Source: Cyclobacterium lianum (GTDB lineage: Bacteria > Bacteroidota > Bacteroidia > Cytophagales > Cyclobacteriaceae). From it: a DNA stretch of 64,000 bases. The translations under genes and the position numbers were made by a program. Positions 17,991 through 27,001 of the stretch are shown in pieces. The stretch covers positions 124,001-188,000 of the forward strand of contig NZ_FRCY01000009.1 in NCBI RefSeq assembly GCF_900143075.1, in the 5' to 3' direction. Below the pieces are notes generated by a model that saw only the letters and a program-made list of their open reading frames with translations, did no database searches and was not told where the DNA came from. Within the stretch, counting starts at the first letter, position 1. Each line of letters opens with the position of its first letter.

Positions 17991-20759
17991 TTAGAAACTG
18001 TCGAAAAAGGACCTCCTCCTGGATACTTTCAGGTCTCTGAGAATATTGGATTTCACCCGGATATCAATATTGTAGGAGGTAAATCGCCCGAAGGGGACCC
18101 AGTTGACGTTCATTTGCCAGCAGTGCAGATCTCTGGCAATACCGATCATGGTTTGAGTAATTCGGGCTGCCGCCACATCGTAGCCTGAGTTAAAATTGAT
18201 TTTCCATTTGTCGGACAGGCTCAGGTCGCCGGAAATATTGATGGCCTGCGTGATGTTTGTGTTGCCGGATGCGGCCTTATTGTAGCTCAGGTTATACCCA
18301 AAGGTCATGTTCCAGGGTATCGACCAGTCGATGTATTGGCTGGGATCATTGGCAATTCGATTGATCTCATTTTCGACAAAATCGTTCATTTGCCCTCCCT
18401 GGTTCAAAAATTCATTGGTGAGTTCATCCTGAACCTCTCCGGGAGATTTTTCTGTTTTGCTTGGATTGATGCTTCCGTTGATATTGAGCGAAGCCCGGCG
18501 GATGGTCCCCAGGCCCTGGCCCCGCCTCCAGGCAAAATCATTGACCCTCCGGGTAACTACCTGCTCTCCATTCTGGAAATTTCCCGTCGCATAGGGATCA
18601 AAATTGGCACTCATATTGACGGAGAGCTTGTTTTGAAATAGAGAAGTACGGGTGTTGAGGTTAATCGGTGCCAGGTTAAATGAGTCCACTGCGAAGTTAT
18701 AGCTGGTGGATACATTCAGGGTTTGTAATATGGGAACTTTTTTTGTCACGGCCTCAGCAGTATCGCTTTCTGTACGTACTTTGGCTTCTACCACATTTCG
18801 GATATTTATGCTGAGAGATTTGGCCTCGCCCATAGGGGCTCCGCCATAGATAAATCCCTGATACCTAGACAATCTTTGTACACGCCCTTCAGCATTGGTC
18901 TGCACCTCCTGGTAGTATCCGTATTTAGGGTCGGAGAAATCGGGGGTACTGGTAAAACCAAAGGTAGGTTGCATGTGGTGTCTGATGGCTTCTATTTTTG
19001 ATCCCTTTCTAAAAGTATAAAAACCGTAAATATTGGTTGAAAGGTTAAAGGAGGAATTGTAATAATTGACCCGGTTGAAGCCACTTTCCAGAATACGGTC
19101 CAGTCTTTCCTCGGCGGGATTGTAATAATAATTGATCCGGTCCAGGTACCACAACTCCGTAAAATTCATGGAAGCCGTTCCGGTAAAAAAACGGAAAATG
19201 GTGAAGTTGGAAGAAATGGGCACCGTGTGCCTGAAACCATTGTCTGCATCGCGCAGCAATTGAGGCAGGTTGGCAAAGGTGAAAGGAAGAACATCGGGAG
19301 CGTTCGGCTGTCCCAGTTCTTCAAATTGTTGCTGCAGGTTAGGATCTACTCCAAGTTCGGGGGTAATCCTGTTGTTGATGGAATTCTGTGCATTGAAATT
19401 CCAGGCGATGTTCAGGGTTTTCAAAGGCTCAAACCGGATATTCCTAAAGGGGTTTTGTCGGTTCATATTCACAGCCACATCGGGCAAAAGCAGGTTTACT
19501 TCGTCGGTAACCTGGTTTTGAGAATGCCTCAGATTAGCAGACATACTAAAAGGAGTCCCGGTGAAGGTTTTGCTATAGGAAATATTGGAGGAAAAATCCG
19601 ATTGCTGATTTTGCTGGAAATTGCCTTGGTTGAGGATGTTGTCGTTGTATGACTTGGTACCGAAGTTGGCGGAAGCAGAAAACCTCGAGTTGCCCCGCGA
19701 TTCAGGAGTATGGTTCCATCTAAACCAGAACGCATCGTATTCCAAAGGCTGTTCGGCAGTTTCCGGGCTTTGGAATTTTTGGTAATCTATATTCAGGCCA
19801 CCTTTAAAGCGATACCTTTTGTTGTACACGGAGGCTGTTTTGAGTCCATAGCCACCTTTGGAAAATATCTCGCCGGTCACCCGGGTATGTACATAATCGT
19901 TGAATGCAAAATAATAACCAAAATCCCTGAGAAAAAAACCGCGCCTCTGTTCTTCACCATAGGAGGGGAATATGATGCCTGAGGTTTTCTCCTCAGGCGT
20001 GTCCGGAATGATCCCAAATGGCAGTCCGAGGGGGGTTGGGATATTGTTGAAATACAGGTTAAACGGGCCGGAAATGACGTGCTTTCCCCTGACGGACTTG
20101 ATTTTTGAAGAGGAGATGTGCCAGTGTGGTTCTACCAGATCACAGGTAGTGTAGAAGCCTTTGTGAAGGTAAACCGACCCATCCTTTGTTTTCTTGACGG
20201 TTTCTCCCCTTAGCAACCCTTCATCTTGCTGGGTTACCACATCAGAAATGATCGCCTTCTGAGTTTCAAAGTTGTAGCGCATCTGTTTTCTGATTTCATA
20301 AATGCTCTGTCCCTCCTTAAATACCGGTGTCCCCTGAACTACCCCGGTACTGTCTTCCAGCCCGGAGGCGTAGAGTTCGCTTTTTTCCCAATCAATAATA
20401 ATATAGTCTGCGTCCAGCCGTATATTGCCATATTCAAACCAGGCCCCCTTGTACAGAAATACTTTGTTTTGGGAAAAATCGGAGATGATGCTGTCTTCGG
20501 CGTAATAATTGATGGTCGTTGAAATGTCTCCAATTTCCGCATTGATGGCTGAGTCCAGGTCTGCCTCAGATACCCGGAGGATACTGTCAGGGAGAGTGGG
20601 AAGCAGGGTATCGGCGCTTACAGTAGGATTAATCAGCGTATCCGGAACGGTCATTTCTATTTCACCAGAATTGATTCTCCCGGTTTCTTGTCCAAACGAA
20701 GCCTGCCCAAAAAGCATCAGCATAAGCATGGAAAGAATAGCGGACTTGATATTATGCAC
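17991..20759 (-). CDS. lptD: LPS-assembly protein LptD-like outer membrane protein
   Basis: 922 aa. The signal peptide (residues 1-23, ending ASFGQ) is followed by an N-terminal OstA-like beta-jellyroll region with repeated short strands (VFLYKGAWFEYGNIRLDADY, FETQKAIISDVVTQQDEG, SVYLHKGFYTTCD) and a long beta-barrel with alternating strands to the C-terminus. IPTPLGLPFGIIPD is typical of Bacteroidota LptD. It inserts LPS in the outer leaflet together with LptE. It is divergent from the amidase gene across 63 bases, so they share a promoter region. Confidence 0.85.
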   Translation of the reverse strand: MHNIKSAILSMLMLMLFGQASFGQETGRINSGEIEMTVPDTLINPTVSADTLLPTLPDSILRVSEADLDSAINAEIGDISTTINYYAEDSIISDFSQNKVFLYKGAWFEYGNIRLDADYIIIDWEKSELYASGLEDSTGVVQGTPVFKEGQSIYEIRKQMRYNFETQKAIISDVVTQQDEGLLRGETVKKTKDGSVYLHKGFYTTCDLVEPHWHISSSKIKSVRGKHVISGPFNLYFNNIPTPLGLPFGIIPDTPEEKTSGIIFPSYGEEQRRGFFLRDFGYYFAFNDYVHTRVTGEIFSKGGYGLKTASVYNKRYRFKGGLNIDYQKFQSPETAEQPLEYDAFWFRWNHTPESRGNSRFSASANFGTKSYNDNILNQGNFQQNQQSDFSSNISYSKTFTGTPFSMSANLRHSQNQVTDEVNLLLPDVAVNMNRQNPFRNIRFEPLKTLNIAWNFNAQNSINNRITPELGVDPNLQQQFEELGQPNAPDVLPFTFANLPQLLRDADNGFRHTVPISSNFTIFRFFTGTASMNFTELWYLDRINYYYNPAEERLDRILESGFNRVNYYNSSFNLSTNIYGFYTFRKGSKIEAIRHHMQPTFGFTSTPDFSDPKYGYYQEVQTNAEGRVQRLSRYQGFIYGGAPMGEAKSLSINIRNVVEAKVRTESDTAEAVTKKVPILQTLNVSTSYNFAVDSFNLAPINLNTRTSLFQNKLSVNMSANFDPYATGNFQNGEQVVTRRVNDFAWRRGQGLGTIRRASLNINGSINPSKTEKSPGEVQDELTNEFLNQGGQMNDFVENEINRIANDPSQYIDWSIPWNMTFGYNLSYNKAASGNTNITQAINISGDLSLSDKWKINFNSGYDVAAARITQTMIGIARDLHCWQMNVNWVPFGRFTSYNIDIRVKSNILRDLKVSRRRSFFDSF

Positions 20760-20822
20760 TGATAATTTCTGTTTGCTTCAAAAATTTCTAATTTTTGCGT
20801 AAAGTTAACGTTATTAACGTTT
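20760..20822. promoter_or_regulatory. Divergent promoter region of lptD and the amidase gene
   Basis: 63 AT-rich bases between two divergent start codons. They contain TTAACGTT twice (in GTTAACGTTATTAACGTT, 20802-20819), a direct repeat built of palindromic halves. I could not find a perfect TAnnTTTG element in either direction. Confidence 0.4.
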
Positions 20823-21623
20823 ATGAAACGAACCAGGATGAAAAATATTCTCATAATTTCGTTGCTTTCCATGACCTTTGTTTTTGCAGGTTTTATTCCT
20901 GCCGGAGAGAAAAAAGCAGAGTTCAAACTCAGACGGATCGTGATCGATGCCGGCCATGGCGGTAAAGACCCGGGAACTATCGGAAGGATATCGCAGGAAA
21001 AGGATGTAGCACTTGACCTGGCACTAAAAGTGGGGTCTTATGTGCAGGAATTGTTGCCGGAAGTAGAGGTGATTTATACCCGAACCACCGACAAATTTAT
21101 TGAACTCAAAGAAAGAGCGAATATTGCCAACCGGAATAGGGCAGATCTTTTTATTTCCATTCATTGCAATGCTACTTCCTCGTCGGGAGTACATGGTACA
21201 GAAACTTTCGTTATGGGGAATAAAAATTTTGATGCCAATTTTGAAATCGTGAAGCGGGAAAATGCGGTTATACTCCTGGAAGACGACTACCAGGAGAACT
21301 ATGAGGGGTTTGACCCACAGTCCCCGGAGTCGTATATGATGTTTAACCTGATGCAAAGGGCTTATTTCTCAAACAGCCTTTCTCTGGCTGAAAAAATTGA
21401 AAGGGACTTTTCTACCCGCGTTAACAGGCACTCCAGGGGAGTAAAACAGGCTCCATTTTATGTGCTCTGGACCACTAGTATGCCCAGTGTACTGATAGAA
21501 GCCGGCTTTCTTTCCAACCCTACGGAGGAGCGATATCTCAATAGTAAGAATGGACAAACCTATGTAGCATCCGGCATTTTCAGAGCCATCAAAGCCTATA
21601 AGGAAGAAATAGAAGCCATTTAA
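20823..21623 (+). CDS. N-acetylmuramoyl-L-alanine amidase (Amidase_3)
   Basis: Cleaves the amide between MurNAc and the stem peptide in the periplasm. 266 aa with a signal peptide (about residues 7-26, FVFAGFIPAG). Zn ligands and catalytic site are visible: VIDAGHGGKDPG (His), ELKERANIAN (Glu), FISIHCNAT (His) and SVLIEAGFLSN (catalytic Glu). The insertion between the second and third motifs (about residues 125-175) is typical of AmiA/B/C-type enzymes, where a helix blocks the site until an activator binds. No LysM or SH3 domain. Likely cell-separation hydrolase. Confidence 0.93.
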   Translation: MKRTRMKNILIISLLSMTFVFAGFIPAGEKKAEFKLRRIVIDAGHGGKDPGTIGRISQEKDVALDLALKVGSYVQELLPEVEVIYTRTTDKFIELKERANIANRNRADLFISIHCNATSSSGVHGTETFVMGNKNFDANFEIVKRENAVILLEDDYQENYEGFDPQSPESYMMFNLMQRAYFSNSLSLAEKIERDFSTRVNRHSRGVKQAPFYVLWTTSMPSVLIEAGFLSNPTEERYLNSKNGQTYVASGIFRAIKAYKEEIEAI

Positions 21624-21745
21624 TGATCAAGCTATAAATGCCATAGGCTTGGAAAGCAGTAGTATTGTAGTATTGTGGGGATCCCGGCAAGTGATATGAT
21701 GAAATTAAAATAACTTTTGGGTAAGGTAATTGCGTATAGTAACAA

Positions 21746-22594
21746 ATGGACAATGAGCTTACAGATAAAGAATTGAATGCCTTGATCTCCCTTCTCGACG
21801 ATACGGACCAGGAAATCAGAGAGCATGTTCGGGGAAAAATCATCTCGCTGGGAAATGAGGTCATCCCCTATCTGGAAGACAAGTGGGAAAGTTCTTTTAA
21901 TCCCGAAGTGCAAAAGGAAATTGAAGAGCTGGTCCACGAACTTCAAATCAACCTGCTCAGGAAGCGGCTTCTAAACTGGAAGCACTCAGAGGAACAGGAA
22001 TTGTTGGAAGGCTTGTGGATCATCAACACCTACCTGTATCCTGAACTGGAATTTGAGCAGCTGAATGCCGTGATGCAGCAGATATATTTTAATGTATGGA
22101 CGAACTTCAAGAATGAGTACTCTGTATACGACAAGATCAAGCTGATCAACAATGTGCTTTTTAATGACCTGAAGTTCTCTGCAAACACCAAGAATTTTCA
22201 CAGCCCGGGAAACAGCATGATCCGAACCGTCCTGGAAACCAAAAAAGGAAACCCGATCAGCCTTTGCTCGGTTTACCTGCTGGTGGCCCGAAAACTTGGT
22301 CTGCCTGTGTATGGCGTTAATCTCCCCAATCTCTTTGTCTTAACCTACCAGTCCGGTAAATTTAAATTTTACATCAATGCTTTCAATAAGGGGCTGATCT
22401 TTACCCGGCAGGATATCAACAATTATCTGGAGCACCTTAAGCTGGAGCCCAAGTCGACTTACTTCGATCCCTGTGAAAATATAGATATCATCAGAAGGAC
22501 CCTGAGGAATTTGATTTTTGCCTTTGATAAGATCGGAGAGGTAGACAAAGCCGAAGAAGTCAAGGGCTTACTGGGGATAATAGATAAGGATTAG
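21746..22594 (+). CDS. SirB1-like transglutaminase-fold protein (Transglut_core2)
   Basis: 282 aa cytoplasmic protein. The N-terminal about 80 residues form HEAT-like helices (LDDTDQEIREHVRGKIISLG). The rest is the Transglut_core2 domain: NVLFNDLKFSANTKNFHSPGNSMI, then KKGNPISLCSVYLLVARKLG with the Cys at the papain-like nucleophile position, and VYGVNLPNLFVL. Members are of unsettled function (SirB1, DUF1347). The stop codon overlaps that of the convergent thioredoxin-like gene by 4 bases. Confidence 0.85.
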   Translation: MDNELTDKELNALISLLDDTDQEIREHVRGKIISLGNEVIPYLEDKWESSFNPEVQKEIEELVHELQINLLRKRLLNWKHSEEQELLEGLWIINTYLYPELEFEQLNAVMQQIYFNVWTNFKNEYSVYDKIKLINNVLFNDLKFSANTKNFHSPGNSMIRTVLETKKGNPISLCSVYLLVARKLGLPVYGVNLPNLFVLTYQSGKFKFYINAFNKGLIFTRQDINNYLEHLKLEPKSTYFDPCENIDIIRRTLRNLIFAFDKIGEVDKAEEVKGLLGIIDKD

Positions 22595-23169
22595 TTTGTA
22601 AGCCTTATGTTGCAACCCACTGCCCGGGTAATCGCAGGGCTGGGCCGTTTGCGGGCCAGAATATCCCGTAGTGCATTGTCCAGATAATGTACCGATGCAC
22701 TGGTGTCAGACTGAGGGTTATTGTCTATGGCTCCCTGATACACGATGGAATAGCCGGTAGGTCCTGAAGATACCAGGACCACTTCAGGGATTTTTCTCAC
22801 GCTGGTTTGCCTTGTAAATGCTTGGTCTGTGTCCATAAGAAAAGGAATGCCCAGATTTTTTGCCCAGCTGAGGGAAGCCATTTGTTCCCTGCTTTCTCCG
22901 GACTGGCCGGCATGGGGGTTTACTAACGCAAAGCTTACCCTCGACCCGGCATATTTTTGGAAAAGCTCCTGAATCCGGTCTTCGTAAAGCTTGGCATATG
23001 GACAGCTCATGCTGGTAAATACAAAGACCATGGTGGTGGATGGGGGATGCAGGGCGGTAGCAAAAGTATTGCCTGAAATGGCATCTACGAGTTCCACATT
23101 GCTTACCTGCTGGGCGGTGGCCAGAAAGCTACAAAGGAAAAATAGAATAAAACACCTTATACATTTCAT
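22591..23169 (-). CDS. Secreted thioredoxin-fold (redoxin) protein with a single CPYAK motif
   Basis: 192 aa from ATG 23169 (MKCIRCFILFFLC), which gives a clean signal peptide (cleavage near ATAQQ); longer in-frame starts are unlikely. A redoxin fold follows, with VFVFTSMSCPYAKLYEDRI carrying one Cys where thioredoxins have CxxC, then FALVNPHAG, GIPFLMDTDQAFTR and IPEVVLVSS with the cis-Pro segment, and the GAIDNNPQSDT loop seen in related Bacteroidota proteins. With only one redox Cys it probably works through a mixed disulfide, or is not a disulfide reductase. Starts 36 bases after the end of the PPTase gene on the same strand. Confidence 0.8.
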   Translation of the reverse strand: MKCIRCFILFFLCSFLATAQQVSNVELVDAISGNTFATALHPPSTTMVFVFTSMSCPYAKLYEDRIQELFQKYAGSRVSFALVNPHAGQSGESREQMASLSWAKNLGIPFLMDTDQAFTRQTSVRKIPEVVLVSSGPTGYSIVYQGAIDNNPQSDTSASVHYLDNALRDILARKRPSPAITRAVGCNIRLTN

Positions 23170-23204
23170 AGGAAAAGCTGCTTTATGAACAAATATAAAA
23201 AAAA

Positions 23205-23834
23205 TCACCAAACGGTATAAGTTAGGATCATATCATTTTCGGCAAAGACCTTTACTGCGTAATGGTGGTCTGCGAAATCAGTACCATGAATTTTGCCTTT
23301 GACGATCTGGTCGGCACAGGTAAAGGGTTGCAGTAAGATGTTTTGGCGGAGGCTGATTCCTTTCTTTCCCTGGCATTTGAAAATGGTTTCTTTCACAGAC
23401 CAGGCAAGTGTGTGTAGATACGGATCCTTATTTAAAAATTCCATTTCTGAATCATCCAGGTATTTTGGTCCGAGTGTGACTGTCTTTTCCCGGACTTTCT
23501 CCAGGTCAATCCCTACGGGTATTTCCTTATGAAAAATAGCTCCCGAATAGTCACCATGGTGGGTCAGAGATACATATCCATATCCATCCATGGCATGTGA
23601 TTTTCCGTGGGTATCTTTGTAGAATCCAGGATAAGGAAGCTGTATACTGTCCAGTGCCGATTTTATGGCGAGTCTGGCACCTTTCCATTCTTTTCTTTTT
23701 TTCGGGTGCCCGATATTTGCGAGAGAAAGTTTTTCCCGAAAACTTAAAAATTCCATAGGGTTGTTTTCAGATTCATGAATATTGTTGATCGCAAAAGCAG
23801 ATAAAGGGCTAATTTTTTCTATTTTTGTTTGCAT
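23205..23834 (-). CDS. 4'-Phosphopantetheinyl transferase superfamily protein
   Basis: Transfers phosphopantetheine from CoA to carrier proteins. 209 aa, Sfp-like length. The Mg and CoA site motifs are present: VSLTHHGDYSGAIF, GIDLEKVREK (GxDxE) and WSVKETIFKCQG (WxxKEA-like, Ser and Thr variants). Substrate is unknown; no NRPS or PKS is in the window, so it may serve fatty acid synthesis or secondary metabolism elsewhere. Its start codon overlaps the upstream region of the divergent WD40 gene. Confidence 0.88.
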   Translation of the reverse strand: MQTKIEKISPLSAFAINNIHESENNPMEFLSFREKLSLANIGHPKKRKEWKGARLAIKSALDSIQLPYPGFYKDTHGKSHAMDGYGYVSLTHHGDYSGAIFHKEIPVGIDLEKVREKTVTLGPKYLDDSEMEFLNKDPYLHTLAWSVKETIFKCQGKKGISLRQNILLQPFTCADQIVKGKIHGTDFADHHYAVKVFAENDMILTYTVW

Positions 23835-23868
23835 GGTTACTCACAATGAGCTGGGTGATAAATACAAG

Positions 23869-24792
23869 ATGCAATATATGCCAAATATTCAAGTAAATAA
23901 ACTCCATACATTAAGGGGCCATAATCATTCAGTTTTTGCACTTTGCGGGGGATTGACTCCCCATAATTTTTATACCGGTTCAGGTGATGGCATGGTAGTG
24001 GAGTGGGATCTCAGAGAGCCAAAAGATGGATTGCTTCTCGCTAAATTGCCCCGTTCTGTATATGCACTGGCGGTAGACCCGAAAAGAAACCTGCTGTTTA
24101 TCGGGCATAATTTTGAGGGCGTGCACGCCATCGACCTGGGCAGCAAGAAGGAAGTCTGGTCGCTGAAAATCACCTCAAATGCCATTTATGACATGCAGGT
24201 GGTAGAGGACTTATTGCTGGTCGCCACGGGAGACGGTGTGCTGGTGGTATTGGATATTGAGGAACAATCTCCTGTAAAGCATTTGAAAATAAGTGACCAG
24301 CACCTGAGGGTACTTGCAGTAGCTCCCGGTGGAGCGCAATTCAGCGTGGGTGCAAGTGATAATCAGGTTAAGGTATTCAGTTTCAATGGCTGGAAACCGG
24401 TGGCCAAACTGGAAGGACACAGCAATTCTGTTTTTGCCTTAAAATATTCTCCGGATGGCAAAACGCTGGTCAGCGGTGGGAGAGATGCCCAGCTTAAATT
24501 TTGGGATGCCTCGGATTTTAATGAGAAGACAAGCATCGCCGCTCACATGTATGCCATCAATTACCTGTCTTTTCGTGATGATGGCAGGTATTTTGTAACT
24601 TGTAGCATGGACAAGTCAATTAAACTTTGGGATCCCGCCGAATACAAGTTGTTGAAGGTGATAGATAAAGCCAGGCATGCCGGACACGGGACGTCTATCA
24701 ACAAAGTCCATTGGTCTTCGTACAAGGATCAGGTAGTTGCCGTCAGCGATGACCATACCATTTCCATCTGGGACCTGGGCCTGGACGAATAG
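23869..24792 (+). CDS. WD40 repeat beta-propeller protein
   Basis: 307 aa from ATG 23869 (MQYMPNIQVNKLHTLRGH). This start is chosen because a near -7 element TATTTTTG (23820-23827) puts transcription start at about 23834, and upstream in-frame starts overlap the divergent PPTase start. At least five WD-type blades are seen: GHNHSVFALCGG...VVEWDL, GHSNSVFALKYSPDG...LKFWD, AHMYAINYLSFRDDG...IKLWD, GTSINKVHWSS...ISIWDL, with two degenerate blades between. Such propellers are scaffolds; the partner is unknown. No signal peptide. Confidence 0.85.
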   Translation: MQYMPNIQVNKLHTLRGHNHSVFALCGGLTPHNFYTGSGDGMVVEWDLREPKDGLLLAKLPRSVYALAVDPKRNLLFIGHNFEGVHAIDLGSKKEVWSLKITSNAIYDMQVVEDLLLVATGDGVLVVLDIEEQSPVKHLKISDQHLRVLAVAPGGAQFSVGASDNQVKVFSFNGWKPVAKLEGHSNSVFALKYSPDGKTLVSGGRDAQLKFWDASDFNEKTSIAAHMYAINYLSFRDDGRYFVTCSMDKSIKLWDPAEYKLLKVIDKARHAGHGTSINKVHWSSYKDQVVAVSDDHTISIWDLGLDE

Positions 24793-24830
24793 CATCCGGA
24801 TACCTGTTTTCTGGAATTAAAAAATTAGAA

Positions 24831-25679
24831 ATGAAAATAACACCATTGGATATCCGTCAGAAAACCTTTGAAAAAAAGATCAGAGGATATGATAAAGATG
24901 AAGTCACTGCATTTTTAAATTACCTGTCTCAGGAATGGGAGAAGCTGGTAGAGGAAAAAAATGGTTTGCAGCTCAGGTATGAGCAGGCGGAGAAGGAGGC
25001 CTCCAAACTAAGAGAGGTGGAGCAGTCGCTTTTTAAAACGTTGAAGACTGCGGAAGATACAGGTGCCAGTATTATCGAACAAGCCAATAAAACAGCCGAG
25101 CTGATTTTAAAAGAGGCGCAGATGAATGCTGATGCGATTAGTGCCGAGTCCAAAGGCAATGCACGAAGCATTGTAGATCAGGCAGAATCCCAGGCAAAAA
25201 ACATCATGGAAGATCTCAAAGAGGATGTGCAGTTGCTGGTCGACAATTATGAGAAATTGCAGACCCAGCGGGATTATTTGCTGAAGCATCTTAAGAAAAC
25301 GGCTACTGAGACGCTCGAGAACGTAAAAGTCGTACAGGATGGGTTCAATGAGATCGATGCAGCGGCCCATACCAGGCTGATAAAAGACTTGCAGCGAAAA
25401 GATAAATATTACAGTTCCCTGAACCGGTCTTCCCCAAAAACTGCCTCAGATACTCCTGCGGAAGGTAGCAGCAATACTTATACCTGGGATAAACCGGAGG
25501 TTGAGGCAGCGCATGCAGACGATGATGGAAGAGAAGATGCACCGCCAGCGGGAGAGAAGGATACACAGGATGCCGGGTCTCCGGATGAGAACCACAGCGA
25601 AGAGGATGTAAAAAATGCCGGAGAGCAGGGCAAGCAGGATAACAAGCCATCAGGCTCATTTTTTGATCAGTTTGAGTAA
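24831..25679 (+). CDS. DivIVA-domain coiled-coil protein
   Basis: 282 aa. Residues 1-50 are the DivIVA/GpsB N-terminus (ITPLDIRQKTFEKKIRGYD, KDEVTAFLNYLSQEWE). Residues 30-200 are a long heptad-rich coiled coil, and the last 70 residues are low complexity and acidic (Asp, Glu, Gly, Pro, Lys). DivIVA proteins act at curved membrane or the septum in Gram-positives; in Bacteroidota the role is little known. The TAA stop overlaps the ATG of folB (TAATG), so folB is probably translationally coupled. Confidence 0.88.
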   Translation: MKITPLDIRQKTFEKKIRGYDKDEVTAFLNYLSQEWEKLVEEKNGLQLRYEQAEKEASKLREVEQSLFKTLKTAEDTGASIIEQANKTAELILKEAQMNADAISAESKGNARSIVDQAESQAKNIMEDLKEDVQLLVDNYEKLQTQRDYLLKHLKKTATETLENVKVVQDGFNEIDAAAHTRLIKDLQRKDKYYSSLNRSSPKTASDTPAEGSSNTYTWDKPEVEAAHADDDGREDAPPAGEKDTQDAGSPDENHSEEDVKNAGEQGKQDNKPSGSFFDQFE

Positions 25680-26044
25680 TGGGCAAAGTTTCTTTGGAGG
25701 GAATAGAGTTTCACGCCTACCATGGGGTGTTTTCAGAAGAAAAAAAGCTGGGCAACCGTTTTACCGTTGACCTGCATGTGCATACGGATTTCCAGAAAGC
25801 CATGTTGCACGATGATCTTAAGAGAACTGTGGATTATTTTAAGCTGTACCAGATCGCCAAAGCACACATGCAGGTTCCTGTCAAATTGCTAGAGCACCTG
25901 GCCCATCTGATGATACAGGATATCCTGAAAGTCTACCCTGAAATCAAGAAAATTAAAATCATTATTAAGAAGCACAACCCAGCCATCGGAGGCGTGGTCA
26001 ATTATTCGGTAGTGGAAGTAAACTATCCTAAGGATTACGCATAA
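25679..26044 (+). CDS. folB: Dihydroneopterin aldolase
   Basis: Folate pathway: 7,8-dihydroneopterin to 6-hydroxymethyl-7,8-dihydropterin and glycolaldehyde. 121 aa, the usual length. Marks: the N-terminal VSLEGIEFHAYHGVFSEE (Tyr and His near pterin), DYFKLYQIAKAHM, the catalytic Glu in LLEHLAHLMIQDI and the C-terminal KIIIKKHNPAIGG with the catalytic Lys. Overlaps the DivIVA stop codon. Confidence 0.95.
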   Translation: MGKVSLEGIEFHAYHGVFSEEKKLGNRFTVDLHVHTDFQKAMLHDDLKRTVDYFKLYQIAKAHMQVPVKLLEHLAHLMIQDILKVYPEIKKIKIIIKKHNPAIGGVVNYSVVEVNYPKDYA

Positions 26045-26056
26045 AATCAATCACTC

Positions 26057-26518
26057 GTGTATACAAAACAAGAGGTAAGCCGGAGTAAGCAGGAATTTTG
26101 GACAGCTTTCGGATGGTATATGAAGCCTGTTCCCTCGGCGGAGGGAATTCCAGTCAACTGGAAAAATTACAAAACGGGCATACCCCACCTTTACTTCCGA
26201 ATGCAGGCCGAGCGGGATTTCGCGGCTGTCTCTGTAGTCATACAACATCCTGATCCCGGTATAGGAGAATTGCTTTTTGAGCAATTGCTCGCATTGAAGC
26301 CACTTTTGGAAAATGAATTGCAGGAAACCTGGGCCTGGCTACCGGTAGAATGCACAGCGCAGGGAAAAGCCATTTATAGGGTGGAGAGAAAACTTGAGGA
26401 GGTGAATGTCCTGGAAAAAGAATCCTGGCCTGAGATTATTTCATTCTTAAAGCCCAGGATAATAGCCCTGGATGCTTTCTGGTCCAATGCCAGGTATGGT
26501 TTTGAAGGATTGATCTGA
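26057..26518 (+). CDS. DUF4268-family protein
   Basis: 153 aa, GTG start at 26057, 12 bases after folB. Characteristic lines of DUF4268: SRSKQEFWTAFGWYMKPVPS, VNWKNYKTGIPHLYFRMQAE, QHPDPGIGELLFEQLL and a C-terminal FLKPRIIALDAFWSNA. The function of this family is unknown; some members are fused to nuclease-like domains in defence-associated proteins, but this one is stand-alone. No signal peptide or membrane segment. Confidence 0.85.
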   Translation: MYTKQEVSRSKQEFWTAFGWYMKPVPSAEGIPVNWKNYKTGIPHLYFRMQAERDFAAVSVVIQHPDPGIGELLFEQLLALKPLLENELQETWAWLPVECTAQGKAIYRVERKLEEVNVLEKESWPEIISFLKPRIIALDAFWSNARYGFEGLI

Positions 26519-26575
26519 GTTGAGACGGGGCAACTGACAATTTCAAACGCTAGCCGTCAGGCCGATTTTCCCCGC

Positions 26576-26896
26576 TCATTTGTCATGTCTTTCGGGAATC
26601 TTCGGATTGCTGAATACAAAACCCCTGGCATCATTGCTTTCATGGAAATCTACCTGCATGCCCATAAGAAACATGATATGTCTTTTCTCTACCAGTACTG
26701 GCAGACCGCCAATGGTATACTGCTGATCCCCTTCCCTTGACTTGTCAAAACCGAGTACAAAAGAAACTCCTCCACATCCGCCGCCTTTGATCCCTACGCG
26801 CAAGGCATAGTCTTCCGGGATATTTTTAGAATCCATGATGTGTTTAATTTCGTGTAGTGCCTGGGGACTTATTTTTATGGGTACCAACATGTTCAA
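26576..26896 (-). CDS. HesB/IscA-like iron-sulfur biogenesis family protein with one conserved Cys
   Basis: 106 aa. The fold is recognisable from ISPQALHEIKHIMDSKNI, LRVGIKGGGCGGVSFVLGFD and the loop before VDFHESNDARGFVFSNP. Typical IscA proteins use three Cys (one in GGGC and CGC near the C-terminus). Here the first is present (about residue 41) but the C-terminal pair is missing, replaced by ARGFVFSNPKIPERHDK. It therefore probably does not carry a cluster in the classic way. It is convergent with the DUF4268 gene. Confidence 0.85.
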   Translation of the reverse strand: MNMLVPIKISPQALHEIKHIMDSKNIPEDYALRVGIKGGGCGGVSFVLGFDKSREGDQQYTIGGLPVLVEKRHIMFLMGMQVDFHESNDARGFVFSNPKIPERHDK

Positions 26897-27001
26897 AAAA
26901 GGTCAATCAGTAGTGAAAGGTTCCAAAAATAGTGCAGAAAATACTCAGGACATAGTATAACTTGCCATTATTTCAGATATTGTGATTTAAAACAGCAAAC
27001 G

